A stretch of 64,000 nt of DNA from Acinetobacter sp. NIPH 2699 (GTDB lineage Bacteria; Pseudomonadota; Gammaproteobacteria; Pseudomonadales; Moraxellaceae): contig NZ_JAKZGL010000009.1 of assembly GCF_022549355.1 (NCBI RefSeq), forward strand, positions 59,990-123,989. The letters are read 5' to 3'. Under the pieces are notes generated by a model that saw only the letters and a list, made by a program, of their open reading frames with translations, did no database searches and was not told the origin of the DNA. Shown in pieces: positions 1 through 8,932 of the stretch; the stretch's first letter is position 1; the number at the start of each line of letters is the position of its first letter. Made by a program: the position numbers and the translations under genes.

Positions 1-933
1 CTGGCGGTTGGCTCAGTCTCCAATGATTTTGGTACTGAAGGTGTGCGTGAATATTGTCATTTCTTGGATAGTCGTCAACAAGCCGATATTTTCCAACAAG
101 ATTTATTCCATCTGTATATTGAAGCACAAAATCAACCGACTGAACGCGCCTTGAATATTGGGATCGTTGGTGCAGGTGCAACTGGGGTTGAGTTAGCGGC
201 AGAATTGATCGAAACCACCAAGAACTTTTATCGTTATGGATTAAAGAAAATTAATCCAAAGCAAGTCAAAATCACGCTCATTGAAGCATCTGACCGTATC
301 CTGCCTGCACTCAATGAAAAGACTGCGGCACATAGTGCCAAGCAACTCAAAAAAATGGGCATTGAGGTTCTGACTCAACACAAAGTGCAAAAAGTCGATG
401 AGTCCAATGTCTATTTCAGTAATGGCAATGTCATACACTCAGATATTACGGTATGGGCTGCTGGGGTAAAAGCACCTAAAGTTTTAGAGTCATTTGATGA
501 TTTTAAACGCGATAAAATTAATCGCTTAATGGTCTATGCAACCCTACAAACCTATTCAGATCCAAATGTATTTGCATTTGGTGACTGTGCAAACTGTCAA
601 TTAGATGCACGACAACCGCCGCTCGGTCCTCGCGCCCAAGTTGCAAGTCAGCAAGCAACCTTTTTGGTTGATGCAATGGCAGCACGTTTATCAGGCTCAC
701 CTCAACCGATGTTTGTCTTTAACGACAAGGGATCACTGGTGTCGTTAAGTCGTAATCAAGCTGTAGGCGAATTGCTTGGTGATGTAAGTGTGCAGGGTTT
801 TATTGCCAAAACCATGTATGTTTCTTTATATCGACTACATCAAGCCAATATTCATGGTTATACCCAAGCGGGAATGCTCACCATGAAAGATTTGCTTACA
901 AGACGCGTCCGTCCAAAAATTAAACTATATTGA
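1..933 (+). CDS. ndh: Type II NADH dehydrogenase, 3' part (5' end outside window)
   Basis: FAD-dependent NADH:quinone oxidoreductase that feeds electrons to the quinone pool at the inner face of the membrane without pumping protons. The frame is open from base 1 (LAVGSVSNDFGTEG is read before the first GTG), so the gene enters from the left and about 310 C-terminal residues are visible. The second dinucleotide fold GIVGAGATGVELAAEL, the segment VWAAGVKAPK and the FAD-contacting VFAFGDCANC are typical of NDH-2. A long imperfect hairpin follows the stop. The internal GTG at 43 is not the start. The family call is firm; the exact paralogue is not. Confidence 0.93.
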   Translation: MAVGSVSNDFGTEGVREYCHFLDSRQQADIFQQDLFHLYIEAQNQPTERALNIGIVGAGATGVELAAELIETTKNFYRYGLKKINPKQVKITLIEASDRILPALNEKTAAHSAKQLKKMGIEVLTQHKVQKVDESNVYFSNGNVIHSDITVWAAGVKAPKVLESFDDFKRDKINRLMVYATLQTYSDPNVFAFGDCANCQLDARQPPLGPRAQVASQQATFLVDAMAARLSGSPQPMFVFNDKGSLVSLSRNQAVGELLGDVSVQGFIAKTMYVSLYRLHQANIHGYTQAGMLTMKDLLTRRVRPKIKLY

Positions 934-980
934 GTTGAAATTTGATATTTCGTGCCTATTTATAACGAAATCGTTTCAAA

Positions 981-1016
981 AAGTGGAAAATGGTCTACAA
1001 AAACCATTTTTCACTT
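981..1016 (+). terminator. Hairpin downstream of ndh
   Basis: A 14-bp stem (AAGTGGAAAATGGT against ACCATTTTTCACTT, one G-T wobble) around an 8-nt loop lies between ndh and the FKBP gene. There is no strong T run, so it may be a weak terminator or an mRNA-stabilising hairpin. Confidence 0.5.
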
Positions 1017-1054
1017 TATGATATACACCTAAATTAATGACATGGATTAAAAAC

Positions 1055-1537
1055 ATGACTGCTATTGCAAATAATCACGTGGTTTCATTCCACTACACTT
1101 TAACAAACGCTGAGGGTGAAACACTTGATAAATCTCAAGGTGAACCACTTGCATATTTGCACGGCGCAGGCAATATCATTCCAGGTTTAGAAAATGCACT
1201 TACAGGTAAAACTGTTGGCGAAAAATTCACAGTAAACGTTCCAGCTGCGGAAGGTTACGGTGAATACAACCCTGACCTCGTTCAAGAAGTTCCAGCTCAA
1301 ATGTTCCAAGGCGTGGACAACATCCAACCAGGTATGCAATTCCAAGCTCAAACTGATGACGGCGTACAGATCGTAACAGTTAAAGCGATTGAAGGTGACA
1401 ACATCCTTGTTGATGCAAACTTCCCGCTTGCAGGTCAAGATCTTACTTTTGAAGTTGAAATCGTTGAAATCCGTGATGCTTCTCAAGAAGAATTAGATCA
1501 CGGTCACGTTCATGGTGCAGGTGGTCACCACCACTAA
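1055..1537 (+). CDS. SlyD-like FKBP-type peptidyl-prolyl isomerase
   Basis: Cytoplasmic prolyl cis-trans isomerase and chaperone, 160 aa. The FKBP fold starts at VVSFHYTLTNAEGETLD. It is interrupted by the insert-in-flap domain (about residues 70-125, after EGYGEYNPDLVQEVP), and the tail is His-rich (HGHVHGAGGHHH), as in metal-binding SlyD. I chose ATG 1055 (MTAIANN) over the upstream in-frame ATG 1037 because only 1055 has a plausible GGA ribosome site about 10 nt upstream and it matches the usual SlyD N-terminus. A strong terminator follows. Nickel binding is inferred from the His cluster; the tail is shorter than in E. coli SlyD. Confidence 0.9.
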   Translation: MTAIANNHVVSFHYTLTNAEGETLDKSQGEPLAYLHGAGNIIPGLENALTGKTVGEKFTVNVPAAEGYGEYNPDLVQEVPAQMFQGVDNIQPGMQFQAQTDDGVQIVTVKAIEGDNILVDANFPLAGQDLTFEVEIVEIRDASQEELDHGHVHGAGGHHH

Positions 1538-1559
1538 TTCATTTTTGAATTAGATGATC

Positions 1560-1588
1560 AAAAGCAAAGCTTCGGCTTTGCTTTTTTA
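1560..1588 (+). terminator. Rho-independent terminator of the FKBP gene
   Basis: Stem AAAGCAAAGC / GCTTTGCTTT with a TTCG tetraloop followed by a T run, 23 bases past the stop codon. Confidence 0.9.
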
Positions 1589-1658
1589 TCAGCTACTACT
1601 TTTACAAAACAACAAAATCACTTAAGGTCATTCTATTCAATTTTACTGATTTTGATTT

Positions 1659-3131
1659 ATGTCGCATGTCCATCAATTGATTTGGTTCCGTCAAGACCTA
1701 AGAATCCGTGATCATGCTGCACTTTGGCACGCCACTCAAGCTGGCTCATGTATTGCGATCGCTATAGTGTCGCCTGAACAATGGCAGCAACATGATGATG
1801 CCCCAATTAAAATCGAATTCTACTTACGCCAACTACAACACTTAAAACACGAGCTTGCTGCGTTCAATATTCCACTCATTATCGTGACAGTTCAGCACTG
1901 GCAACATATCCCTGAATTCTTCGAAAACCTATTCAAACACATTCATTTTCAACATGTATACGCCAATATTGAGCTCGGCGTAAATGAGTTAAAACGTGAT
2001 CATGACACTCAACGCATGTTAAATCGACATCAAAAAGATCTTATTTTACTCAATGACCGTACGCTTTTCCCTGCCACCTCTATTCGTAATCAATCCAATT
2101 TACCTTATCAAGTCTTCGGGGCATTTAAGAAAACCTGTTATCAACGTTTACAACATGGTTTACCCCAATGTTATCCCACACCTGCGACTCAACCCCGAAT
2201 TACGTGTGATTTTCCATCACTCATGCAAACTGATATTGAGGCGTTACAGCATCACTATGCGGCAAAGTTTAATCCATCATGCATGGATACTTGGAACATT
2301 GGTGAAACACATGCACTGCATTTACTCGACCAATTTATCGATGAAAAATTAACAGACTATAAAAATGAACGTGATTTGCCTGCCCTATCAGGAACCAGCC
2401 AACTCTCGGCTTATTTGAATATCGGAATCATCTCCATTCGCCAATGTATCCAAGCCTTGTTTCGCCAACAACAAGGTGATTTTATTATCCAATCAGAAGG
2501 TCAACAGACATGGCTGGATGAACTGCTATGGCGTGAGTTTTATCAACATATCCTCTTTGATTTCCCGAAAGTTTCGAGACATTTGCCGTTTAAACCATCT
2601 ACCCAAAATATTGGCTGGCGTAATGATCCCATTGGACTGGAAAAATGGCAACAAGGGCAAACAGGCATTCCGATTGTGGATGCTGGTATGCGCCAACTAC
2701 TTGCCACAGGTTGGATGCACAATCGAGTCCGGATGATCTGTGCCATGTTCTTAAGCAAAAATCTACTCATTGACTGGCGTAAAGGCGAACAATGGTTTAT
2801 GCAACATTTGATTGATGGTGACTTGGCTGCCAATAATGGTGGATGGCAATGGTGCGCATCAACAGGTACCGATGCTGCACCTTATTTTCGTATTTTTAAT
2901 CCAGTCAATCAATCGCAGAAATTTGATCCACACGGAGATTATATTCGCAAGTGGCTACCTGAGCTTGTTGATTTAGATGACAAATCAATCCATGAGCCTT
3001 ATGCTAAAAATGCAGTTAAACGCCTAAATTATCCAGTGCCGATAGTCGATTTAAAAACCAGTCGTGTACGTGCAATTGAAACATTCAGAGCATATCTGCA
3101 CGAAGCTATATGCAATGCCAATAAACTATAA
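1659..3131 (+). CDS. phrB: Deoxyribodipyrimidine photo-lyase
   Basis: Light-dependent repair of cyclobutane pyrimidine dimers using FADH and an antenna cofactor. At 490 aa it has normal length. The N-terminal alpha/beta antenna domain opens with LIWFRQDLRIRDHAAL. The C-terminal helical FAD domain carries WLDELLWREFYQHIL, then GIPIVDAGMRQL, GWMHNRVRM and GDLAANNGGWQWCAS, the class I photolyase signatures that include the tryptophan and asparagine residues around FAD and DNA. It stands alone, with no close operon partner. A photolyase rather than a cryptochrome is inferred from overall similarity. Confidence 0.95.
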   Translation: MSHVHQLIWFRQDLRIRDHAALWHATQAGSCIAIAIVSPEQWQQHDDAPIKIEFYLRQLQHLKHELAAFNIPLIIVTVQHWQHIPEFFENLFKHIHFQHVYANIELGVNELKRDHDTQRMLNRHQKDLILLNDRTLFPATSIRNQSNLPYQVFGAFKKTCYQRLQHGLPQCYPTPATQPRITCDFPSLMQTDIEALQHHYAAKFNPSCMDTWNIGETHALHLLDQFIDEKLTDYKNERDLPALSGTSQLSAYLNIGIISIRQCIQALFRQQQGDFIIQSEGQQTWLDELLWREFYQHILFDFPKVSRHLPFKPSTQNIGWRNDPIGLEKWQQGQTGIPIVDAGMRQLLATGWMHNRVRMICAMFLSKNLLIDWRKGEQWFMQHLIDGDLAANNGGWQWCASTGTDAAPYFRIFNPVNQSQKFDPHGDYIRKWLPELVDLDDKSIHEPYAKNAVKRLNYPVPIVDLKTSRVRAIETFRAYLHEAICNANKL

Positions 3132-3308
3132 TCCAATAAAATAGACGTTGTTTTTATTTCAAGTCTTGTGCAATAAAAATACAGAACTCACTGTATCTTG
3201 TTGTTTATAACAACTATTCCATAACATTAATAACAGAAAAACTATCGTAATCATCAAAAAATAATGATAATTTGATCACAAAATAGACTAAATAAAACTA
3301 AAACTACT

Positions 3309-4058
3309 ATGCAGAAGAATCCCGCTCCAGCACTCCTCTTGTGGATTATCTCAGCTCAAGTATTTATGGGTATAGTTGCTTACGAGTGGCTGCCAGCAAG
3401 TTATCGCGGCAGTTGGATCCTCCTTCTGATGCTCGTCATCGCGGGAGCATATTTAAATGTCGGCAAGGCGCTCATCCTGGGCTTGGTCACTTTTATTGCA
3501 ATTGCAGTCTATTTCTTTTTAGATCTGGCCAATCAAACCTATATTGAACGTCAACTGCTACTCTTATTTGTAGCACCAATCGCTCCCATCTTTTTAAGTG
3601 CAATCCGCCATAACATCAAAAATGCCTTAGCAAGCTATCGTGCAATTCAAAGTTATGATCGAAATTATCAACACGATATTCTCCCACTAACGGCATTAAA
3701 ACACTTTCAAGATGAGCTCAAGAAATTATTAAAACTGACACAAAAAAACCAATATCAAGTCATTAGCACCCAGATTGCAAATACATTGCTGATCAGAGAA
3801 ATGTTGGGTGAGGATATTTGGAAAGAAACTCAAAATAAGATCATGGCAATCTTATCGACTGAACAAGATAGTGTGATTTATCATTTCATCAATGAAGAGC
3901 TCAGTGAAATTAAAAGTATTGTTATCCACGAAAATAAAACCGATCAACAATACGACCATCCTCTGTTTATTCAACAACTACAAGAACTCACAGTATTAAA
4001 ACTTAAAATTGAACAACACACTGAGTACCTATCCCAAGCAATGAGAGAGGTGCCCTGA
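3309..4058 (+). CDS. Unknown membrane protein, first gene of the exopolysaccharide cluster
   Basis: I do not recognise this 249-aa protein. It has four hydrophobic stretches in its first 100 residues (about 7-27, 36-50, 53-71 and 83-97), then a charged, helix-rich soluble part of about 150 residues, probably cytoplasmic. I see no GGDEF, PilZ or HTH motif. Its stop overlaps the next start as TGATG, so it is translationally coupled to the rest of the operon. By position it could be an accessory, assembly or regulatory subunit of the glycosyltransferase downstream. That is inference only. Confidence 0.8.
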   Translation: MQKNPAPALLLWIISAQVFMGIVAYEWLPASYRGSWILLLMLVIAGAYLNVGKALILGLVTFIAIAVYFFLDLANQTYIERQLLLLFVAPIAPIFLSAIRHNIKNALASYRAIQSYDRNYQHDILPLTALKHFQDELKKLLKLTQKNQYQVISTQIANTLLIREMLGEDIWKETQNKIMAILSTEQDSVIYHFINEELSEIKSIVIHENKTDQQYDHPLFIQQLQELTVLKLKIEQHTEYLSQAMREVP

Positions 4059-4963
4059 TGTCAATACTGCTTAATATTTGTGGTTTGCTGATAGCAACCG
4101 AGCATTTTCCTGATACGACTCTGCAACAGTTTTATCAGCAGTATTATCATTGCACCATTCAGCCAGCAAAAACTGACTTAAGATCACAGATTCAATCTCC
4201 TCAAGCGGTTACACAACTATTTTCTTATCCTGAAACGTGGTGGCCAATTTTTACCGCTGATCAATTACAATCAGATAGTTTCAAGCAATTAATTGAAAAA
4301 GGCGTCAAACCAGGAGTCATTCTGCCAGATAATTATTTTAGTCTCATTGAATATTATCAAATTAAAAAGGCGGTCAATGCGGGTGCCATTCCAATTGCGC
4401 TCTTTCAAATGCACCATTCAAAATATTTTGCGTCGAAAGCAACCTTCTCCACTGCACTAGGTCTCAGACCTCTAGCTGCACTGATCGAAACAGGTTGGGA
4501 TGAAAACCTGATTGCTCAACCCGCAGGTAATTATATTATTCAATCAGATGATCGCAATCACTTGTCTATTCCTGCACGCAAGATTCAGCACCATCAGCAT
4601 TATTTTTATCAGGCCAGTACCGATTCATCACAGACCTCAGGCTATCAAGTGCTCATTAATCCGCCAATAGATATGCCTGTAACCAATATCGAATATCCGC
4701 AATTAGGCATCTCATGGAACTTAAACAAAATTAAATATACCAGCACAACGACAGGCGTCGAAACCAACATATTCGGTTATTTGATGATTGTGATGAGCAC
4801 CATTGTGATTCCACTAGACTATTTGTTGACATCCCACTTTCCAAGTTTACTGAGTAGCTTTGGAAGTTCGATCTCATGGATTTCACTTTTACTCGGAGGA
4901 ATCCTGTTGCTTCTCTTGAATATTGCCATCATTCGGAGGAGAAGAATAAATGCCCGCAATTGA
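4058..4963 (+). CDS. Unknown protein with C-terminal membrane hairpin, exopolysaccharide cluster
   Basis: An unrecognised 301-aa protein. About 235 residues of soluble sequence with many aromatic and His residues are followed by two C-terminal hydrophobic segments (about 238-257 and 273-294) ending in RRRR, which suggests a tail anchored with its end in the cytoplasm. It overlaps the upstream gene by 1 nt and the glycosyltransferase gene by 14 nt. It has no MshEN, PilZ or known catalytic motif that I can see. Because it directly precedes the synthase it may modulate it or take the place of the c-di-GMP module found in E. coli NfrB. This is unproven. Confidence 0.8.
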   Translation: MSILLNICGLLIATEHFPDTTLQQFYQQYYHCTIQPAKTDLRSQIQSPQAVTQLFSYPETWWPIFTADQLQSDSFKQLIEKGVKPGVILPDNYFSLIEYYQIKKAVNAGAIPIALFQMHHSKYFASKATFSTALGLRPLAALIETGWDENLIAQPAGNYIIQSDDRNHLSIPARKIQHHQHYFYQASTDSSQTSGYQVLINPPIDMPVTNIEYPQLGISWNLNKIKYTSTTTGVETNIFGYLMIVMSTIVIPLDYLLTSHFPSLLSSFGSSISWISLLLGGILLLLLNIAIIRRRRINARN

Positions 4964-6200
4964 TATTCTTTTCTTATTTGGCTTTCTCGGAATCTGGATT
5001 CCACAGGCATTTTGGGCATGGTTGAGTTACCAAGCGTGGAAATATTCAAAAAAAGCAGCAAAAGAGCTAGAAAACTTACCCATTCCAGCCGAATGGCCCA
5101 TGTTAAGTGTGCTCATTCCAGCCTATAACGAAGGCGTAGTGATTGAAGCCACCTTACATGCCATTGCACAGCAAGACTATCCAGCACATGCCTACGAAGT
5201 CTTATTGATCAATGATGGCTCTAAAGACGATACGCTTGAAATTGCCGAACGTATGGCAGCGATTTACCCATGTATTAAGATCGTCAATGTCCCTAAAGGT
5301 ATGGGCGGTAAAGGTAAATCTCGAACACTCAACAACGGTCTACCACATGCCGAAGGCGAACTCATCATTGTTTATGATGCTGACAGTACCCCTGAACCTG
5401 ACTGTGTACGCCTACTCGCCCAAACCCTACTTGCTGATAAAAAACTGGTTGCAGTGAATGGTAAAGTACGTACCCGTAACTGGCGCGATAGTATTTTGAC
5501 TCGCTTTATTGCGATTGAATTTATTTTCTTTCAATGGATCTTTCAGGGAGGCCGTTGGCAACGCTTTGAACTTTCAACGCTCATGGGAACCAACTATGTA
5601 ATTTGGCGTGATGCCTTAGAAACACTAGGCGGTTTTGATGAAAAATCATTGGTTGATGACACCGAGATGAGTTTCCGAATTTTTCTCGGTCAAAGGCGGA
5701 TTAAATGGGTCCCTTATGCAGTGGGTTGGCAGCAAGATCCACCATCATTAAGCGTTTTTATCAAACAACGATCGCGGTGGACACAAGGCAATTTCTATGT
5801 GACCAGCAAATATTTGCCCATCGCTTTAAGGAAACCCTTTCCTATTGGCATCGAAATTTTTAACAACATCATGTGCTATGTGTTATTCGTTCCTGCACTG
5901 ATTTGGAGTCATATTACGCTTACTTTAGGCTTACTCGGTATTGCTGGTATTACCTTACCTGGACCCTTTACTCTGTTATGGGGCTTATCTTTTTGCCTAT
6001 ATGTGGCACAAATGTGGTTCACCTTATCTTTAGAACGAGCGAAACCTCAACTATATTTCTTCTCAGTTTTATCCTATGTCACTTATTCACAAATATTTTT
6101 GTTTATCGTATTTAAAGCGGCTTATGACATGCTGAAAAATAAGATACAAGGAAATTCATTACAGTGGTATAAAACTGAACGTAGCAAGGAGAGAAAATAA
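4950..6200 (+). CDS. Processive family 2 glycosyltransferase (BcsA/NfrB/PgaC-like)
   Basis: Inner-membrane polysaccharide synthase, 416 aa. An N-terminal membrane helix (about 6-28) is followed by the GT-A domain with all processive GT2 motifs: INDGS (87-91), DAD (143-145), DDTE (236-239, general base region) and QRSRW (273-277). At least two more membrane segments follow after residue 300. A strong GGAGGA site precedes the ATG. It has no PilZ or MshEN domain, so any c-di-GMP control must come from another protein. The WecB gene in the same cluster suggests that UDP-ManNAc, or a sugar made from it, is the donor. Cellulose or PNAG synthesis is less likely because bcsZ and pgaB are absent here. 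Confidence 0.9.
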   Translation: MPAIDILFLFGFLGIWIPQAFWAWLSYQAWKYSKKAAKELENLPIPAEWPMLSVLIPAYNEGVVIEATLHAIAQQDYPAHAYEVLLINDGSKDDTLEIAERMAAIYPCIKIVNVPKGMGGKGKSRTLNNGLPHAEGELIIVYDADSTPEPDCVRLLAQTLLADKKLVAVNGKVRTRNWRDSILTRFIAIEFIFFQWIFQGGRWQRFELSTLMGTNYVIWRDALETLGGFDEKSLVDDTEMSFRIFLGQRRIKWVPYAVGWQQDPPSLSVFIKQRSRWTQGNFYVTSKYLPIALRKPFPIGIEIFNNIMCYVLFVPALIWSHITLTLGLLGIAGITLPGPFTLLWGLSFCLYVAQMWFTLSLERAKPQLYFFSVLSYVTYSQIFLFIVFKAAYDMLKNKIQGNSLQWYKTERSKERK

Positions 6201-6201
6201 A

Positions 6202-8049
6202 ATGAAAAAAAACCAATTGCATCATCCCATTTTCAAAACATTATTAGCAAGTGCTGCCCTCTCTTTGCCCATATTTGCTTTTGCAGACACATGGAATACG
6301 TGGACATTTGACAATATTAGCACCTCCAACAAATACACCATTGAGCCGCACTTCTTTTATGTCGGTAAAGGGTCTGAATGGCAAAGTATTCGTTTTAGCA
6401 GTGACTATTCAACAGAACATTCCACCACCTTATTAGTCAAATATGATGATAAGTTGATTTATAACACCATTCTAAATGGTTCTGGTGAATTGAATTTTGA
6501 TATTCCAGCTGCCGCAAGTGGTTTTCACCGTTTAGATTTTATTTTACAGCAATATTCTCCTCGAACATCTCCAGCAGCAGATCGGACGACCTTCTGTAGT
6601 GAGGATATTGATCAGGTCACTTATTTAAGCAATTCGAAAATTGATTACACACGACACCGAGCACTTTATCGGTTAAAAGATTTACCCGATGCCCTATTTA
6701 ATCCACAGGTCGTCCGCCCAACACCCTTTAATGGCGTACTGAAATACAATTCAGCCAATATTCATGAGGCCTCTATGCTGGGACGTTTAATCAGTGCTTG
6801 GGGATCTGTTACGCCAGTCAAATGGTATGAACAAACACCACCCACTGATCAGACCGCAGATTTTTTCATTGAAATTTCTAAATCAGCAACCCCATTACCC
6901 AATGGAACTTTAGTACAAATTAGCGCGCAGAATAATGTTCCAACTTTACATATCCAATATGATCAACCTAATAAGTTAGTATCTGCAATTAATGGACTGT
7001 TAAATCCAGCCTACTTACAACAACTGAATACCTCGGCAACTTTTTTACCCGATAAACTTGCGGCACCCACATGGGCCAAAATCAAACAAATCAATACGCT
7101 TGCGGACTTAGGGATCAGTGACTTTCGTTTAAACCAAGCTGAAAAAAATCTTTTCCTGACCTTTCCTGCGGTTTGGCAACCCACAGATATTTTGCAGGGA
7201 CAAATTGCACTACGGGTGCAAAGTGGTTTACTGGAAGGTTCTAATATTACCACTTGGATTGATGGTGGGCTCGCAGGTAGTCTAAAAACGGCTGAATTAG
7301 ATTCAGACCCTGTCAATCGTCAATTTAATTACTTTGCGAAAACGATTTCAAATAATACAACCTTCAGTATGAAGTTGGAAAACTCCGTGATTGTCAATTC
7401 ACAATGTTTACCAACCGCAAAAGGTTCTTTATGGATTGATACTAAAAAATCAACGGTTAAACTGCCGCATAAACTCAAAAATGGAGTTGCATCACTGCCC
7501 ATGACCTTTGCAACACATCCGAAAATTGCAATTGATGGTCGACCAGGAAGTTTGGAAATCGCTTTGATCGTGAGCCAAGCGGCCAAAAGAATGCTAATGA
7601 CCAATGATCCTGTTCCATTAAATTTTGTTAAATTTGATCCAGCAAAACCAGAGCTTATTAATGTGCATGTCAATCCGAATATCTATCGTCAACAAGTCTT
7701 AATGCATCAAGACAAGGTTTATCTCCCTGCTGCAACCAATGGATTCTTAGTGAGTGTCAATGATCAGCGCTTTGACATTCTCACTGATTCAGTCAACGGT
7801 GCTCAGAATTTCACTAAACTTTGGGAGAAAATTCAACAAAATATTCCAAACAATGCCAGCAAGATATTGGTTACTGAAAATGGGCAAGTATTTACTTTAC
7901 AGAAAATTATTGTAGGAAATCAGAAAGTACCATTAGTTCAACAATCCTCCTTTTTTATCTTGGTTTCGATCATCTCTGCTATTATGATTCTTATCATCTT
8001 GCTCTGGTACTGGCGAAAAAAACCAAATGCTAAAAATAAGGCCGAATAA
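6202..8049 (+). CDS. BcsB-like periplasmic polysaccharide-synthase subunit
   Basis: 615 aa, exported. The signal peptide is about residues 1-28 (ends IFAFA). A long beta-rich periplasmic part with Tyr-, Asn- and Pro-rich loops follows, then one C-terminal membrane helix (about 584-604) and a short basic tail. This is the architecture of BcsB, the cellulose-synthase partner that anchors to BcsA and guides the nascent chain through the periplasm. It starts one base after the glycosyltransferase stop and overlaps the next gene by 23 nt. The BcsB assignment rests on architecture, the N-terminal jelly-roll-like sequence and position. Sequence similarity to E. coli BcsB is probably low. Confidence 0.7.
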   Translation: MKKNQLHHPIFKTLLASAALSLPIFAFADTWNTWTFDNISTSNKYTIEPHFFYVGKGSEWQSIRFSSDYSTEHSTTLLVKYDDKLIYNTILNGSGELNFDIPAAASGFHRLDFILQQYSPRTSPAADRTTFCSEDIDQVTYLSNSKIDYTRHRALYRLKDLPDALFNPQVVRPTPFNGVLKYNSANIHEASMLGRLISAWGSVTPVKWYEQTPPTDQTADFFIEISKSATPLPNGTLVQISAQNNVPTLHIQYDQPNKLVSAINGLLNPAYLQQLNTSATFLPDKLAAPTWAKIKQINTLADLGISDFRLNQAEKNLFLTFPAVWQPTDILQGQIALRVQSGLLEGSNITTWIDGGLAGSLKTAELDSDPVNRQFNYFAKTISNNTTFSMKLENSVIVNSQCLPTAKGSLWIDTKKSTVKLPHKLKNGVASLPMTFATHPKIAIDGRPGSLEIALIVSQAAKRMLMTNDPVPLNFVKFDPAKPELINVHVNPNIYRQQVLMHQDKVYLPAATNGFLVSVNDQRFDILTDSVNGAQNFTKLWEKIQQNIPNNASKILVTENGQVFTLQKIIVGNQKVPLVQQSSFFILVSIISAIMILIILLWYWRKKPNAKNKAE

Positions 8050-8932
8050 TTTAAAATTTATAATTACTTTAATCTTATCAACTTTAATATTTTTGGGAGG
8101 TTGCATGCATTTTCTTCAATCAGAAATGCAGCCTCCACAAATTGAAGGTGTGTTTTGGCAGCCCGATTTAAAAACAACCCCACCTACAGGTAATTGGGAT
8201 TTATTGGGTGTTTCAACCTTTGTCCCACAATGGTCTGTTGTGCAAACCAAATCTTGGTTCGACCATGATATTGGTTTTACTAAATGGGAAAAAAACATCA
8301 ACCTGAAACAGCTCAATCAACAGCCATGGGCAGAAAATATTATATTGGGCTTGGCTGGTGAATATGATGAAAAATTAGCGCGTTCTAAGGTTGTTCACCT
8401 TGCAGAAAACTCTCAACAGATTATTGATAAAACCCAGTCAATCCCATTGAAAGGATACTATTTTCCAATAGAGGCCGACCCAACTTGGCTCGGTGTGGGG
8501 ATTTTAGGACAGGCCTTAAGCACGCTCCCAAAACCACTTTGGGTCAGTATCTATAGCGCTGAAGCAATGCCACAACACTTGGATGTATGGTTGAAAAGTT
8601 GGCTACCTGAACAAACCAACGTATTTTTTCAAGATGGCGTTGGTGTAGGCACGCGTTCACCTCAACAAGCCAGAGTCATCTTAGATGACTTACAACAAGA
8701 ATTCGGACAAGAAAATATTATTATTGTGTTAGAAGCCTTTCGAACCACCAAAAACGGTAAGTTTCGTTCAGCCTACCCTTGGGAAATTATTGAGCAACTG
8801 AACGCTTATGAAGGGCAAACCGTCTATATTTTTGACGGTCCACATTATATGAACCGTATGACCGTCTATATGGTGGCATTGTGGTATAAACTTAAATATG
8901 GCTCAAATGCAAAGCCGAAATCAGCATATTAA
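8027..8932 (+). CDS. YbcH-like lipoprotein (DUF4434-type, TIM-barrel-like)
   Basis: 301-aa lipoprotein with the lipobox LGGC (Cys26). From memory, the layout matches E. coli YbcH, encoded next to nfrA and nfrB: an early GVFWQPD segment, then a W-rich strand ending FVPQW, an acidic segment PIEADPTW, and FFQDGVGV in the second half. These resemble active-site strands of a TIM-barrel glycosidase-like fold (DUF4434-like). It may trim or bind the exported glycan. It overlaps the BcsB-like gene by 23 nt, and its stop overlaps the convergent wecB stop. The YbcH relation should be confirmed by profile search. Confidence 0.65.
   Translation: MLKIRPNNLKFIITLILSTLIFLGGCMHFLQSEMQPPQIEGVFWQPDLKTTPPTGNWDLLGVSTFVPQWSVVQTKSWFDHDIGFTKWEKNINLKQLNQQPWAENIILGLAGEYDEKLARSKVVHLAENSQQIIDKTQSIPLKGYYFPIEADPTWLGVGILGQALSTLPKPLWVSIYSAEAMPQHLDVWLKSWLPEQTNVFFQDGVGVGTRSPQQARVILDDLQQEFGQENIIIVLEAFRTTKNGKFRSAYPWEIIEQLNAYEGQTVYIFDGPHYMNRMTVYMVALWYKLKYGSNAKPKSAY

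Noticed and set aside
241..700. Minus-strand frames inside ndh
   Set aside because: They are antisense to a clear conserved gene and show no family motif or ribosome site.
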